20,217 nt of DNA from NCBI GenBank assembly GCA_016210285.1, contig JACQUN010000142.1:1-20217 (forward strand). Reading direction: 5' to 3'. This DNA is from Chloroflexota bacterium (GTDB taxonomy: Bacteria > Chloroflexota > Dehalococcoidia > UBA1127 > JACQUN01). The notes under the pieces are model-generated. The model searched no databases and was not told the origin of the DNA. It saw only the letters and a program-made list of their open reading frames with translations. The translations under genes were made by a program, and so were the position numbers. Position 1 is the first letter of the stretch, and each line of letters opens with the position of its first letter. Below are positions 7,490 through 14,727 of this stretch, piece by piece.

Positions 7490-7518
7490 ATGGTAGAAGC
7501 GGTAGGGACACGTGTCAA
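7490..7518 (-). promoter_or_regulatory. Candidate promoter of the HtrA-like gene (leaderless geometry)
   Basis: On the minus strand, TTGACA (complement of 7513-7518, exact -35 consensus) and TACCAT (complement of 7490-7495, four of six) are 17 bases apart. A start about 7 bases further falls on the A of ATG 7483. The -35 overlaps a perfect 10-bp palindrome, GACACGTGTC (7507-7516), a possible operator. Confidence 0.55.
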
Positions 7519-7618
7519 GGGGCTATTTGGCCAGCGCCTCCGCCAGGCCGCCTGCGGGCAATGTCTTGCTCTGTCCGGTGCACTGGCGGGCGACTGCGCA
7601 AGGCGCTACACTGTGGGC

Positions 7619-7882
7619 ATGGAGGACCTGGAGTTCTTGCGCAGGATCAAGGAGCGCATCCAGCAGGGCACAGGGGTCAGCGTGGAGCTGGAGCTCAGCC
7701 GGGAGGAGCGGGCCAGCGTCTCGGTGGACTTTTCGACGCCCGTTCCCCGCATTGTCTTTGGCGCCGATGCCCTGACCTACCCCGGCCTGGCGCGCATGTT
7801 CATGCAGTACGCAGTCTTGTGCCTGCGGGAGCGGCGCAAGGTGAGCGAGGAAGAGTTCCTCCGGTTCCTGCGCCGAAACTAG
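7619..7882 (+). CDS. Small hypothetical protein
   Basis: From ATG 7619 this encodes 87 residues beginning MEDLEFLRRIKERIQQGTG. The in-frame sequence continues upstream to 7490, but it crosses the divergent protease promoter and looks non-coding. The product is charged and soluble: an amphipathic N-terminal helix, a beta-rich middle (VSVELELSREERASVSVDF), then Arg-rich helices ending EEEFLRFLRRN. I do not recognise a family. It has no Cys pairs, signal or membrane segment. The codon pattern is GC-rich at third positions like neighbouring genes, supporting a real gene. It is divergent from the protease, and the membrane protein gene starts 79 bases downstream behind its own -10-like site. The ribosome site is weak. 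Confidence 0.6.
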   Translation: MEDLEFLRRIKERIQQGTGVSVELELSREERASVSVDFSTPVPRIVFGADALTYPGLARMFMQYAVLCLRERRKVSEEEFLRFLRRN

Positions 7883-7908
7883 CAGGGACTCGCTGAAATG
7901 GGAGATTC

Positions 7909-7917
7909 TGATATAAA
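7909..7917 (+). promoter_or_regulatory. Extended -10 element upstream of the membrane protein
   Basis: TGATATAAA (7909-7917) reads as an extended -10, TGn followed by TATAAA. No good -35 is visible 16-18 bases upstream, which extended -10 promoters tolerate. It sits 44 bases before GTG 7962. Confidence 0.45.
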
Positions 7918-7961
7918 ATGAGGGCACTCTGGGGGTGGCGCTAGGCAGAAAGGAGAGACAA

Positions 7962-8375
7962 GTGGCCATTTCACGCGGCAGGTTGATCGGCATCAGGGTG
8001 GCCCTGGGAGTGTACGTAGTCTTGGCCGTGATCGGGGTCATAAGCGACCTCTTCCTCGGCGAAGCCTCGTTCAAGGGTTGGGCCCCGGCCGGGGAGACGT
8101 TTACCAAGCCCGTAGATGCGATGTTCAAGCTGGAGGCTGGCTATCTCCTCGGTTGGGCGGTGGCTGCTGTCCTGGCCTTCCGCAATGTCTTGGGGAACCT
8201 GGGTCTTCTCAAGGCCATCATCATCGCCCTGGGCATCATAGTTGTAGCAGGCGCCTACGCCAACTTCGCCGTGCTCGGGAGGGCGTCGCCCACAACGGTG
8301 ATTCTGTTCGTGCTTCTCGCCGTCATCTTCGTAGCCTTGCTGGTCCTCTACCCCCGAGGACAGCGGGCAAGCTGA
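7962..8375 (+). CDS. Four-helix integral membrane protein of unknown function
   Basis: GTG 7962 is chosen because AAAGGAG lies 6-7 bases before it; upstream in-frame codons back to 7935 lack a site. The 137-residue product has a basic N-terminus (AISRGRLIGIR) and four hydrophobic segments at about residues 9-31, 57-75, 83-104 and 111-130. A polar loop of ~25 residues lies between the first two (GEASFKGWAPAGETFTKPVD). It ends in a basic tail, LYPRGQRAS. No catalytic or metal motif is visible, and I cannot assign a family. The N-terminal and C-terminal charges suggest both ends are cytoplasmic. The alpha/beta hydrolase follows after 89 bases and may be cotranscribed. Confidence 0.72.
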   Translation: MAISRGRLIGIRVALGVYVVLAVIGVISDLFLGEASFKGWAPAGETFTKPVDAMFKLEAGYLLGWAVAAVLAFRNVLGNLGLLKAIIIALGIIVVAGAYANFAVLGRASPTTVILFVLLAVIFVALLVLYPRGQRAS

Positions 8376-8464
8376 GCCATGGTTCCGATAGGAGCCACCC
8401 CCAGGCGCACCATTATCGCGACTTGGTCGCCGTGCAGGAGTCCGGAGCAACCGAGGAGGTCCCG

Positions 8465-9349
8465 ATGCCAAAGGCGCTGGTCAACGGGGTGAACCTCTAC
8501 TACGAGGTCACCGGGCAGGGATTCCCGCTGGTCTGGTGCCACGAGTTCGCTGGGAGCTACGAAAGCTGGGACCCCCAGGTCAAGTTCTTCTCCCGGCGCT
8601 ACTCCGTGGTCACGTACAACGCAAGGGGCTACCCGCCGTCGGATGTCCCAAGGGACCTGGAAGCCTACTCCGTGGAACAGGAGGTGGAGGACCTGCACGG
8701 GCTCCTACGGCACCTGGGGATCCCCCAGGCGTATGTCGGCGGGCTCTCCATGGGTGGGGGGCTGGCGCTGAACTTCGGCATCGCCCATCCAGCCATGGCC
8801 AGGGCGCTCATCGTAGCCGGCGCTGGCACCGGGACGACGGACCCCCAGCGATTCCGCCAACAGGCGGAGGTCTTCGCCCGAAGGCTGGAGGCTGGCGGGA
8901 TGGAGGGCATGGCGGAGTACGTTCGAGGCCCCACCCGTGTTCAGCTTCTCCGGAAAAGCCCCAAGGCGTGGGAGGAGTTCGCCAAACTCTTCATGGCCCA
9001 CTCGCCCGTCGGGTCTGCCTTGACCTTCCGCGGGGTCCAGGGGCGGCGTCGAGGGATCTATGAGCTGGAGGCCAGCCTGCGCAAACTGGGGGTGCCAACC
9101 CTGATTCTCGTGGGGGATGAGGACGAGCCCTGCCTGGAGCCTGCCCTCTTCATGAAGCGATGCATCCCCAGGTCGGGCCTGGTGGTCCTGCCGCAGTCCG
9201 GCCATGCCATCAACCTGGAGGAGCCGGAGCTGTTCAACCGGGTCGTCCTGGACTTCCTCACCGCGGTGGAGGCCGACCGGTGGTCGGCGCGAGAAGCCGG
9301 CAGCGGCGTCGGGTTCCTGGCCTCGGAAGGTGCAAGGGGTACGAGCTAG
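8465..9349 (+). CDS. Alpha/beta hydrolase
   Basis: This 294-residue protein starts at ATG 8465 behind GAGGAGGT (8453-8460). It has the alpha/beta-hydrolase order: oxyanion region PLVWCHEFAGSYESW (21-35), YNARGYPPSD (51-60), nucleophile elbow GLSMGG with S95, acid in GDEDEP (D218 or D220) and H247 in QSGHAINLEEPELFN. A C-terminal extension of ~25 residues (AEADRWSAREAG type) is low-complexity. The fold covers esterases, lactonases, haloperoxidase-like enzymes and C-C hydrolases. Sequence does not give the substrate. Where many homologs have HG after the first strand, this has CHEF, so the oxyanion loop is slightly atypical. The purF promoter begins 14 bases after the stop, so transcription probably resets there. 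Confidence 0.88.
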   Translation: MPKALVNGVNLYYEVTGQGFPLVWCHEFAGSYESWDPQVKFFSRRYSVVTYNARGYPPSDVPRDLEAYSVEQEVEDLHGLLRHLGIPQAYVGGLSMGGGLALNFGIAHPAMARALIVAGAGTGTTDPQRFRQQAEVFARRLEAGGMEGMAEYVRGPTRVQLLRKSPKAWEEFAKLFMAHSPVGSALTFRGVQGRRRGIYELEASLRKLGVPTLILVGDEDEPCLEPALFMKRCIPRSGLVVLPQSGHAINLEEPELFNRVVLDFLTAVEADRWSAREAGSGVGFLASEGARGTS

Positions 9350-9363
9350 AGAACTCAAGACGA

Positions 9364-9392
9364 TTGACCCGTCCCTGGGGGCGGGGTATAAT
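9364..9392 (+). promoter_or_regulatory. Near-consensus sigma-70-type promoter of purF
   Basis: TTGACC (9364-9369, five of six) and TATAAT (9387-9392, exact) are spaced by 17 bases. The expected transcript start is near 9397-9401. It is the best-formed promoter in the window and lies 14 bases after the hydrolase stop. Confidence 0.85.
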
Positions 9393-9425
9393 CGCGATGG
9401 ACTGCATCAGGGAGGGTGGCCGCCC

Positions 9426-9467
9426 ATGAGTTGTCAGTCCTCTTCCTCTGGCGAGGGGCGCCTGTGA
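9426..9467 (+). CDS. Possible 13-residue leader peptide overlapping the purF start
   Basis: ATG 9426 opens a short frame, MSCQSSSSGEGRL, ending at TGA 9465-9467. That stop overlaps the purF GTG (9464) in the arrangement GTGA, which is common for translational coupling. GGAGGGTGG (9411-9419) sits about 6 bases before the ATG, and the frame lies inside the predicted purF leader RNA. Five of 13 residues are serine and two glycine. It may regulate purF, or be a chance frame over a GC-rich leader. Not provable from one sequence. Confidence 0.35.
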   Translation: MSCQSSSSGEGRL

Positions 9468-10861
9468 CAAGCCAGTTGCGGGAAGCCTGCGGGGTTGTCG
9501 GGGTGTATGCACCGGGGGAGGATGTAGCCCGGGTCGCCTTTTTTGGCCTTTTCTCCCTCCAGCACCGGGGCCAGGAGAGCGCCGGCATCGCAACCTCCGA
9601 TGGCCGCCAGATACACGTCCATACCGCTATGGGCTTGGTGCCCCAGGTCTTTCACGAGGGCGACCTGCGCCGCCTCTCCGGGCACATCGCTATCGGCCAC
9701 ACCCGCTACTCAACCACCGGGTCCACCAAGATTGAGAATGCCCAGCCGCTGGTGGTCCAGGGCCTCTACGGCAAGCTGGCCCTGGCGCACAACGGCAACG
9801 TCATCAACGCCGTGCCCCTGCGCCAGGAGCTGGCAGAGTGGGGGTGCGCCTTCACCAGCTCCACCGACTCTGAGGTCATTGCCCATGTGCTGGCCAATGC
9901 CCCGGGGCGGGACTGGGCCGAGCGGGTCGCTTCCCTCATGAGGCGCATCCAGGGGGCCTATTCCCTTGTGGTTCTGACGGAGACCTCCATGATGGCCATG
10001 CGAGACCCCTTGGGCGTGCGCCCACTGTGCCTCGGCAAGTTGAACGGGGGGTGGGTGGTCGCCTCTGAGAGCTGCGCCCTGGACCACATCGGGGCGCGGT
10101 TCCTGCGGGAGGTAGAGCCAGGCGAGGCGATCCTGGTGGATGAAGGGGGGTTGCACACCATCCACCGGGGGCGCGAGAGCCGGCGTGCGCTGTGCGTCTT
10201 CGAGCTCATCTACTTCGCCCGCCCCGACAGCCTCCTCGATCACAAGCTGGTGTACAACGCCCGCATGGCCATGGGGCGCCAGCTCGCCCGGGAGCACCCT
10301 GTGGAGGCGGACATCGTTATCGGCATCCCAGACTCCTCCACCCCCGCTGCCGTGGGCTTCTCCCAGGAGTCGGGGGTCCCCTATCGGGAGGGGCTGATGA
10401 AGAACCGCTACGTAGGGCGCACCTTCATTGAGCCGGACCAGCGCATCCGCGACCTGGGCGTGCGCCTGAAGTTCAATCCCCTGCCGGAGGTCCTGTCCGG
10501 GCAGCGGGTGGTGGTAGTGGACGATAGCATCGTGCGAGGGACGACGACCCCCCATGTGGTGAGCCTGCTACGCCGGGCCGGCGCTCGAGAGGTGCACATG
10601 CGCGTGTGCGCGCCAGCCATCCGTTGGCCCTGCCACTTCGGGATTGATATGGCGACGCGTCGCGAGCTTATCGCCGCCCGCATGGAGATCCCGGAGGTCT
10701 GCAAGGCCATTGACGCCGACTCCCTGGGCTACCTGAGCGTTGAGGGACTCATGAAGGTGGTGGGTGGCGACGAGACCTCCTTCTGTGCTGCCTGCTTCAC
10801 CGGGAACTATCCCATCAACGTGCAGTTGGAGTTGAGCAAGCTGGCCCTGGAGCAGGTGTAG
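9464..10861 (+). CDS. purF: Amidophosphoribosyltransferase (glutamine PRPP amidotransferase)
   Basis: This enzyme catalyses the first committed step of de novo purine synthesis: PRPP plus glutamine gives 5-phosphoribosylamine. GTG 9464 gives 465 residues with an 8-residue propeptide (TSQLREA) before the catalytic C9 (ACGVVGVYAPG), as expected for the processed N-terminal nucleophile amidotransferase type; GAGGGG lies upstream. The glutaminase domain has QHRGQESAGIA (33-43), GHTRYSTTG (78-86) and NGN (110-112). The phosphoribosyltransferase domain has the PRPP loop VVVVDDSIVRGTT (349-361). C244, C390, C441 and C444 match the four [4Fe-4S] ligands of the Bacillus-type enzyme, so it is predicted to be an oxygen-sensitive Fe-S form. 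purM follows, so both are likely cotranscribed. Confidence 0.97.
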   Translation: MTSQLREACGVVGVYAPGEDVARVAFFGLFSLQHRGQESAGIATSDGRQIHVHTAMGLVPQVFHEGDLRRLSGHIAIGHTRYSTTGSTKIENAQPLVVQGLYGKLALAHNGNVINAVPLRQELAEWGCAFTSSTDSEVIAHVLANAPGRDWAERVASLMRRIQGAYSLVVLTETSMMAMRDPLGVRPLCLGKLNGGWVVASESCALDHIGARFLREVEPGEAILVDEGGLHTIHRGRESRRALCVFELIYFARPDSLLDHKLVYNARMAMGRQLAREHPVEADIVIGIPDSSTPAAVGFSQESGVPYREGLMKNRYVGRTFIEPDQRIRDLGVRLKFNPLPEVLSGQRVVVVDDSIVRGTTTPHVVSLLRRAGAREVHMRVCAPAIRWPCHFGIDMATRRELIAARMEIPEVCKAIDADSLGYLSVEGLMKVVGGDETSFCAACFTGNYPINVQLELSKLALEQV

Positions 10862-10924
10862 CTCTTGGAGCGTCCTGTGCCCCCGCGCCGCCGAACGCAG
10901 CCCAGGCCCTCCCAAGGTTCTGCT

Positions 10925-11950
10925 GTGTCGTCTGCGCCGCCGGCGGCCTATCGCGCCGCCGGCGTTGACCGCGATGCCGCGGGTGAGGCCAAGGCGCGCA
11001 TTAGCCGCCTGGCCCGGGGCACCTTCACCCCCGGCGTCCTCAAGGACATCGGCTTCTTCGGTTCCTTCTTCCAGGTGGCGGGCTTCCGGGAACCCGTCCT
11101 GGTCTCCCACACCGATGGCGTCGGCACCAAGCTGCGAGTGGCCGTGCTCATGGGCCGGTATGACACCGTGGGGATGGACGTGGTCAACCACTGTGTCAAC
11201 GACATCCTCACCTGCGGCGCCCGGCCCCTCTTCTTTCTGGACTACATGGGCTGGGGCCGCCTGACGCCCGAGCGTGCCGAGGCGGTGGCCAGGGGTCTGG
11301 CAGAGGCATGCCGCGCCGCAGGGTGTGCCCTCATCGGCGGGGAGACGGCGGAGATGCCCGGCGTCTACCACGGGGATGACTTCGACCTGGTGGGCTTTGT
11401 GGTGGGGGCGGTGGAGCGAGAGGCCATCCTGGACGGCTCCCGCATCCGGCAAGGGGATGTGCTGCTGGGCATCCCCTCCAGCGGCCTGCACACCAACGGC
11501 TACTCCCTGGTGCGTCAGGTCTTCCGCATTGACGACGACCCAGAGGTCCTACGCCAGCATTACCCGGAGCTGGGCAAGGCCCTGGGGGAGGAGTTGCTGG
11601 TTCCCCATCGCTGCTACTACCCTCTCCTGGCCCAAGCCTTGCCCCACATCAGGGGCATGGCCCACATCACCGGCGGCGGACTCCTGGAGAATGTGCCCAG
11701 GGTTTTGCCCCAGGGCCTGGCCGCCCGCTTCCGCTGGGGCTCCTGGCCTGTGCCGCCCATCTTCACCCTTGTCCAGCGCCACGGGAACATCGCCCAGCGG
11801 GAGATGCTCCGGGTGTTCAACCTGGGAATCGGCATGGTGCTGATGGCTGCGCCGGAAGATGTCGCCAGGGTGCGACAGACCGTCCCAGAGGCGCTGCCCA
11901 TCGGCGAGGTGGTGCGCCAGAGCGGGCCGGAGCAGGTGGTGGTAGAATAG
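10925..11950 (+). CDS. purM: Phosphoribosylformylglycinamidine cyclo-ligase (AIR synthetase)
   Basis: PurM closes the imidazole ring: FGAM plus ATP gives AIR, ADP and Pi. GTG 10925 yields 341 residues with eight residues before YRAAGVD, matching the E. coli start and length (345). TTG 10865 and GTG 10877 (behind TTGGAG) are in frame, but would add a Pro/Arg-rich stretch unlike the family. Signature segments are REPVLVSHTDGVGTKL, the DVVNHCVNDILTCGARPLFFLDY block, LIGGETAEMPGVY (ATP and substrate loop) and HITGGGLLENVPR. It lies in the same operon as purF, 63 bases after its stop. The other purine genes are not in the window. Confidence 0.95.
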   Translation: MSSAPPAAYRAAGVDRDAAGEAKARISRLARGTFTPGVLKDIGFFGSFFQVAGFREPVLVSHTDGVGTKLRVAVLMGRYDTVGMDVVNHCVNDILTCGARPLFFLDYMGWGRLTPERAEAVARGLAEACRAAGCALIGGETAEMPGVYHGDDFDLVGFVVGAVEREAILDGSRIRQGDVLLGIPSSGLHTNGYSLVRQVFRIDDDPEVLRQHYPELGKALGEELLVPHRCYYPLLAQALPHIRGMAHITGGGLLENVPRVLPQGLAARFRWGSWPVPPIFTLVQRHGNIAQREMLRVFNLGIGMVLMAAPEDVARVRQTVPEALPIGEVVRQSGPEQVVVE

Positions 11951-12004
11951 GCTTCAGGATAGGGGCGCACCACGGCAGCCCAAAAACCGTATGGTGGATG
12001 GTGT

Positions 12005-12454
12005 ATGGCTATGACAGAGTTCAGCACAGCACGAGGGGGGCTCGAGACCCGGCTGGAGGCGGCGCATAATCGGCTTGCCGCTGCCCTGTCCCGATTGACG
12101 GCAGAGCAGGCCCACAAGGGCACCGAGTGGTCGGTGGTGGACTGCTTGAATCATCTTGCGCCCAGAGACGGGGGCTACAGCAACCTCGTGGAAACCCTGC
12201 TGGGGCAGGAGCACCCCGCGCGCGGGGCTTTCTCTCCGGAGCAGCGTTGGGACACCGTCAAAGAGAACCTGGGCAGGGAATACCAGCGATGCCGCTCCAT
12301 CCTTGCCAGGGTGACGCCAGAGCAGTGGGACCGACCCGTGGCTCAATCTGATGGAAGCACCAGGCCCGTGTCCTACTACGTTGGGTTTATGGTCAGCCAC
12401 TTTGAAGAGCACGCGAGCCAGACTCTTGACCAGATCATCCCCCGCTTGAGGTAG
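12005..12454 (+). CDS. DinB-like four-helix bundle protein
   Basis: This 149-residue protein has the DinB/YfiT layout: a helix ending in EWSVVDCLNHLA with H50, then a long middle, then GFMVSHFEEHASQ giving H132 and H136. The three histidines are the usual metal triad of this fold. Relatives include thiol-dependent transferases (bacillithiol, mycothiol) and many uncharacterised damage-inducible proteins, and function cannot be chosen from sequence. ATG 12011 is a near alternative start, and neither has a good ribosome site. It lies 54 bases after purM on the same strand, possibly as a read-through gene. A hairpin separates it from recR. Confidence 0.78.
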   Translation: MAMTEFSTARGGLETRLEAAHNRLAAALSRLTAEQAHKGTEWSVVDCLNHLAPRDGGYSNLVETLLGQEHPARGAFSPEQRWDTVKENLGREYQRCRSILARVTPEQWDRPVAQSDGSTRPVSYYVGFMVSHFEEHASQTLDQIIPRLR

Positions 12455-12501
12455 GGAGAGTTCTCGGGACGACGCCGCAGGCTGAAGGCTGTGGCAAGAT
12501 G

Positions 12502-12521
12502 CCCCCGCCTGAAGGCGGGGG
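12502..12521. repeat. Short GC-rich hairpin between the DinB-like gene and recR
   Basis: CCCCCGCC (12502-12509) pairs with GGCGGGGG (12514-12521) around a TGAA loop. No T-run follows, so it is not a classical terminator. It may be a REP-like unit or an mRNA-stabilising stem. Confidence 0.5.
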
Positions 12522-12566
12522 TGGACACGAGATTCTGGGATAGGTTCAGAGAAGCGATCTCATTCT

Positions 12567-13187
12567 ATGCACCGCAACCTTGACCCCATTCCCGTTGCAC
12601 CCCCGGTGGCTCGCCTCATCGAGGAGCTGCACAAGCTCCCCGGCATCGGGCCCAAGACCGCGCAGCGCCTCACCTATCACATTATCCGCATGCCCGCCGA
12701 GGAGGCCCGGTCCTTAGCCGAGGCCATCCTGGCCGTGAAGGAGCAGATCACCGCCTGCTCCCGCTGCCAGAACACAACGGACAGAGACCCCTGTGCCATT
12801 TGCGATGACCCCCGCCGCGAGCACGACCGCATCTGCGTCGTGGAAGAGCCGCTGGACGTGCTGGCCCTGGAGCGCGCCAGGGTCTATAAGGGCCTCTACC
12901 ACGTCCTGAACGGCGCCATCTCCCCGGCGAACGGGGTAGGGCCAGAAGACCTGAAAGTGAAAGAGCTTCTGGGGCGACTAAAGGGCGGAGCGGTCCAGGA
13001 GGTCATCCTGGCCACCAACCCCAACCTGGAGGGGGAGGCCACGGCCATGTACCTGCAACGCCTGCTGGCGCCCCTGGGGGTCAAGATGACCCGCCTGGCC
13101 CGGGGCCTGCCCATGGGCGCGGAGCTCGAATACGCCGACGAGATGACCCTCATCCGCGCCTTGCAGGGTCGCCAGGAGTATGAGTAG
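12567..13187 (+). CDS. recR: Recombination mediator protein RecR
   Basis: RecR (206 residues, family norm ~200) works with RecO, and RecF where present, to load RecA on gapped DNA. The N-terminal helix-hairpin-helix is EELHKLPGIGPKTAQRL (19-35). The four-Cys zinc finger is C64-x2-C67 and C76-x2-C79 (CSRCQNTTDRDPCAIC). The Toprim domain begins near residue 88 (ICVVEEPLDVLALE) and ends with the conserved TRLARGLPMGAELEYAD block. ATG 12567 is the natural start by homology, although no strong ribosome site precedes it. recO follows 51 bases later on the same strand, which makes functional sense because RecR and RecO form a complex. The commonly adjacent dnaX and ybaB genes are absent here. Confidence 0.97.
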   Translation: MHRNLDPIPVAPPVARLIEELHKLPGIGPKTAQRLTYHIIRMPAEEARSLAEAILAVKEQITACSRCQNTTDRDPCAICDDPRREHDRICVVEEPLDVLALERARVYKGLYHVLNGAISPANGVGPEDLKVKELLGRLKGGAVQEVILATNPNLEGEATAMYLQRLLAPLGVKMTRLARGLPMGAELEYADEMTLIRALQGRQEYE

Positions 13188-13238
13188 CCAGCGGGGTTCT
13201 TCCTTTGCAATGAAAGGGGTTTCCCCTCGTGGGGTGGT

Positions 13239-14027
13239 ATGGACAAGCCCAGGCTCTACACCACGGAGGCTATCACCCTGCGGCGGGCCCCCACGGGGGA
13301 GGCGGACCAGCTCGTCACCCTGTACACCCCTTACCTGGGCAAGCTGCGGGCCGTGGCCCGGGGCGCCCGGCGGCCCCGCAGCAAGCTGGGCGGCCATCTG
13401 GAGCCGCTCAACTACGCCCGCCTCCTCCTAGCCCGCGGGCGCTCCCTGGACACCGTAAGCCAGGCGGAGACGCTGCGGGCCTTCCCCGGCCTTCGGACCA
13501 ATCTGGACAACCTGGCCAGGGGTATTTACATCGCAGAACTGGTGGATGCCTTCACCCCTGACGAACACCCCAACACACCGGTGTTCCGGCTCGTGCTGGA
13601 GGCCCTGGGGCGGCTCGAGGAGGGAGAGGGCGAGCTCCTGCTCCGCCACTTTGAGCTTCACCTGCTGGAGCATCTTGGCTATCGTCCAGAGCTGTACACC
13701 TGTGTCCAGTGCCGGTCGCCCATCACACCCAACGCCCACGTGTTCCGGCCAAGCCTTGGAGGTGTGGTGTGCCTCCGCTGCCAGGGCCAGGGGCCGGGGC
13801 TGGTGCTCCCCCTCTCCGTGGACGCCCTCAAGACCCTCCGCTATCTCCAGGGGCACGCCTACGGCGACGTTCGCAGGCTTCGCCTCTCTCCGGCGCTGGC
13901 GCGGGAGCTGGAGCGGCTCTCGCAGACCTACTTCCGAGAGCAGATGGAACGGGAGCTCCGGTCTGCGGCCTTCCTGGAGACGGTGCGGCGCACACCTCCA
14001 GCACCGCCTGCCGTTGGACACGGGTAG
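13239..14027 (+). CDS. recO: DNA repair protein RecO
   Basis: This 262-residue protein binds single-stranded DNA and SSB and anneals strands in the RecFOR pathway. The N-terminal OB fold is TTEAITLRRAPTGEADQLVTLYTPYLGKLRAVARGARRP-like (residues 8-46, with the GEAD and G-KL hallmarks). The helical domain contains a zinc site, C155-x2-C158 and C178-x2-C181 (YTCVQC and VVCLRC). The start at ATG 13239 has GGGGTGG just upstream. It sits directly behind recR, consistent with cotranscription. Length is typical (~240-260). The C-terminal Pro/Ala tail (TPPAPPAVGHG) is unconserved. Confidence 0.95.
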   Translation: MDKPRLYTTEAITLRRAPTGEADQLVTLYTPYLGKLRAVARGARRPRSKLGGHLEPLNYARLLLARGRSLDTVSQAETLRAFPGLRTNLDNLARGIYIAELVDAFTPDEHPNTPVFRLVLEALGRLEEGEGELLLRHFELHLLEHLGYRPELYTCVQCRSPITPNAHVFRPSLGGVVCLRCQGQGPGLVLPLSVDALKTLRYLQGHAYGDVRRLRLSPALARELERLSQTYFREQMERELRSAAFLETVRRTPPAPPAVGHG

Positions 14028-14079
14028 TGCTCTCTCTGGGCACCATAGCGCTTTCAAGGCGCATCAGGGTCTTTCGGTT

Positions 14080-14165
14080 GTCACCCTGAGCGAAGCGAAG
14101 GGTCTGGGGTGGGGAACGAAACCCCGCTCCACCAGATTCTTCGTCGCTCCGCTCCTCAGAATGAC
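14080..14165. repeat. GTCA..CTGAG palindromic repeat
   Basis: GTCACCCTGAGCGAAGCGAAG at the left end (14080-14100) is mirrored by an inverted TTCGTCGCTCCGCTCCTCAG-AATGAC right end (to 14165). Both arms share GTCA[CT][CT]CTGAG, then GAAG and TCTGG when read inwards. The 86-bp non-coding unit lies between recO and the desulforedoxin promoter. A related unit occurs at 16777-16892. Of the 304-bp gap after recO, the rest holds only the promoter at 14263-14292. Confidence 0.7.
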
Positions 14166-14262
14166 ACCGGTCTTCCCACCACCCTATTGAGTAAGATACA
14201 AGAATGACAGGCACGACACTGCCAGCAGAACCGAAAGACCCTGCAAGGCGCCTTCGGTCGGG

Positions 14263-14292
14263 TTGACGAATTATGTAGCAGGCTTCTATAAT
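14263..14292 (+). promoter_or_regulatory. Promoter of the tandem desulforedoxin-like genes
   Basis: TTGACG (14263-14268, five of six) and TATAAT (14287-14292, exact) are 18 bases apart. Predicted transcription start is near 14299, 33 bases before GTG 14332. This excludes the in-frame TTG at 14263 as a translation start. Confidence 0.8.
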
Positions 14293-14331
14293 ACGCACGG
14301 CTCAATCCAGTTTGACACAGGGGTAGGCAAA

Positions 14332-14448
14332 GTGGCCAACGAGACCGGGAAGCGCTATTTCTGCTCCAAGTGTGGCTCCGAGTTCATCGTCACCCGCGGC
14401 GGCAACGGCGCAGTGATGTGCTGCGGCCAGCCCATGACCAAGAAGTAA
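14332..14448 (+). CDS. Desulforedoxin-like rubredoxin-type iron protein, copy 1
   Basis: GTG 14332 gives a 38-residue protein, (M)ANETGKRYFCSKCG... ending MCCGQPMTKK. Length, the MANE start and the spacing C11-x2-C14 ... C30-C31 match stand-alone desulforedoxin, whose four cysteines hold a single Fe in each subunit of a dimer. The same module is the N-terminal domain of desulfoferrodoxin (superoxide reductase), but no catalytic superoxide reductase domain follows here. AGGGGTAGG lies upstream as ribosome site, and a clear promoter precedes it. A second, diverged copy begins 54 bases after the stop. Expected role: small cytosolic electron carrier, probably in oxygen or peroxide stress defence. 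The role is inferred; the fold call is strong. Confidence 0.87.
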   Translation: MANETGKRYFCSKCGSEFIVTRGGNGAVMCCGQPMTKK

Positions 14449-14502
14449 GCCCTCCTTCCGTGCCCCACTCATCCTTTTTGGCAGGTCCCAGGAGGTACTG
14501 GC

Positions 14503-14646
14503 ATGCCCAATCAGCTTGGACGGCGGTATCAGTGTGAGGTCTGCAACAGCATCGTCCTGTGCACCAAGGCGGGCGATGGCACCGTGATGTGCTGCGAGAA
14601 AGAGATGGTCGTCCAGCAGCCCCGGAAGCTGCCGTCCTCAGACTAG
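14503..14646 (+). CDS. Desulforedoxin-like rubredoxin-type iron protein, copy 2
   Basis: A 47-residue protein, MPNQLGRRYQCEVCNSIVLC then MCCEKEM, starts at ATG 14503 behind AGGAGGT (14490-14496), an excellent ribosome site. The metal pattern C11-x2-C14 ... C30-C31 is identical in spacing to the gene just upstream. It carries an extra C20, lacks the Gly after the first pair and after CC, and has a longer polar tail (QQPRKLPSSD). It is therefore a diverged tandem duplicate, not a recent copy. Shared transcription from the promoter at 14263-14292 is likely. It may pair with copy 1 as a heterodimer or use a different redox partner; both are speculation. Confidence 0.83.
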   Translation: MPNQLGRRYQCEVCNSIVLCTKAGDGTVMCCEKEMVVQQPRKLPSSD

Positions 14647-14727
14647 GCAGCGGGGTCTCAGCCGGCGGCCCTCTCCCTTCCCCGGCCGGGCAGGAGGTGC
14701 TCGTCGGCTGAGGTCTTCACGCTGGCC

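Noticed and set aside
12502..12521. Intrinsic terminator before recR
   Set aside because: The stem is strong but lacks a following T-run in either direction.
14263..14331. Longer N-terminus for the first desulforedoxin-like gene
   Set aside because: The TTG lies in the -35 box of the promoter, and the 38-residue form matches desulforedoxin in length and start.
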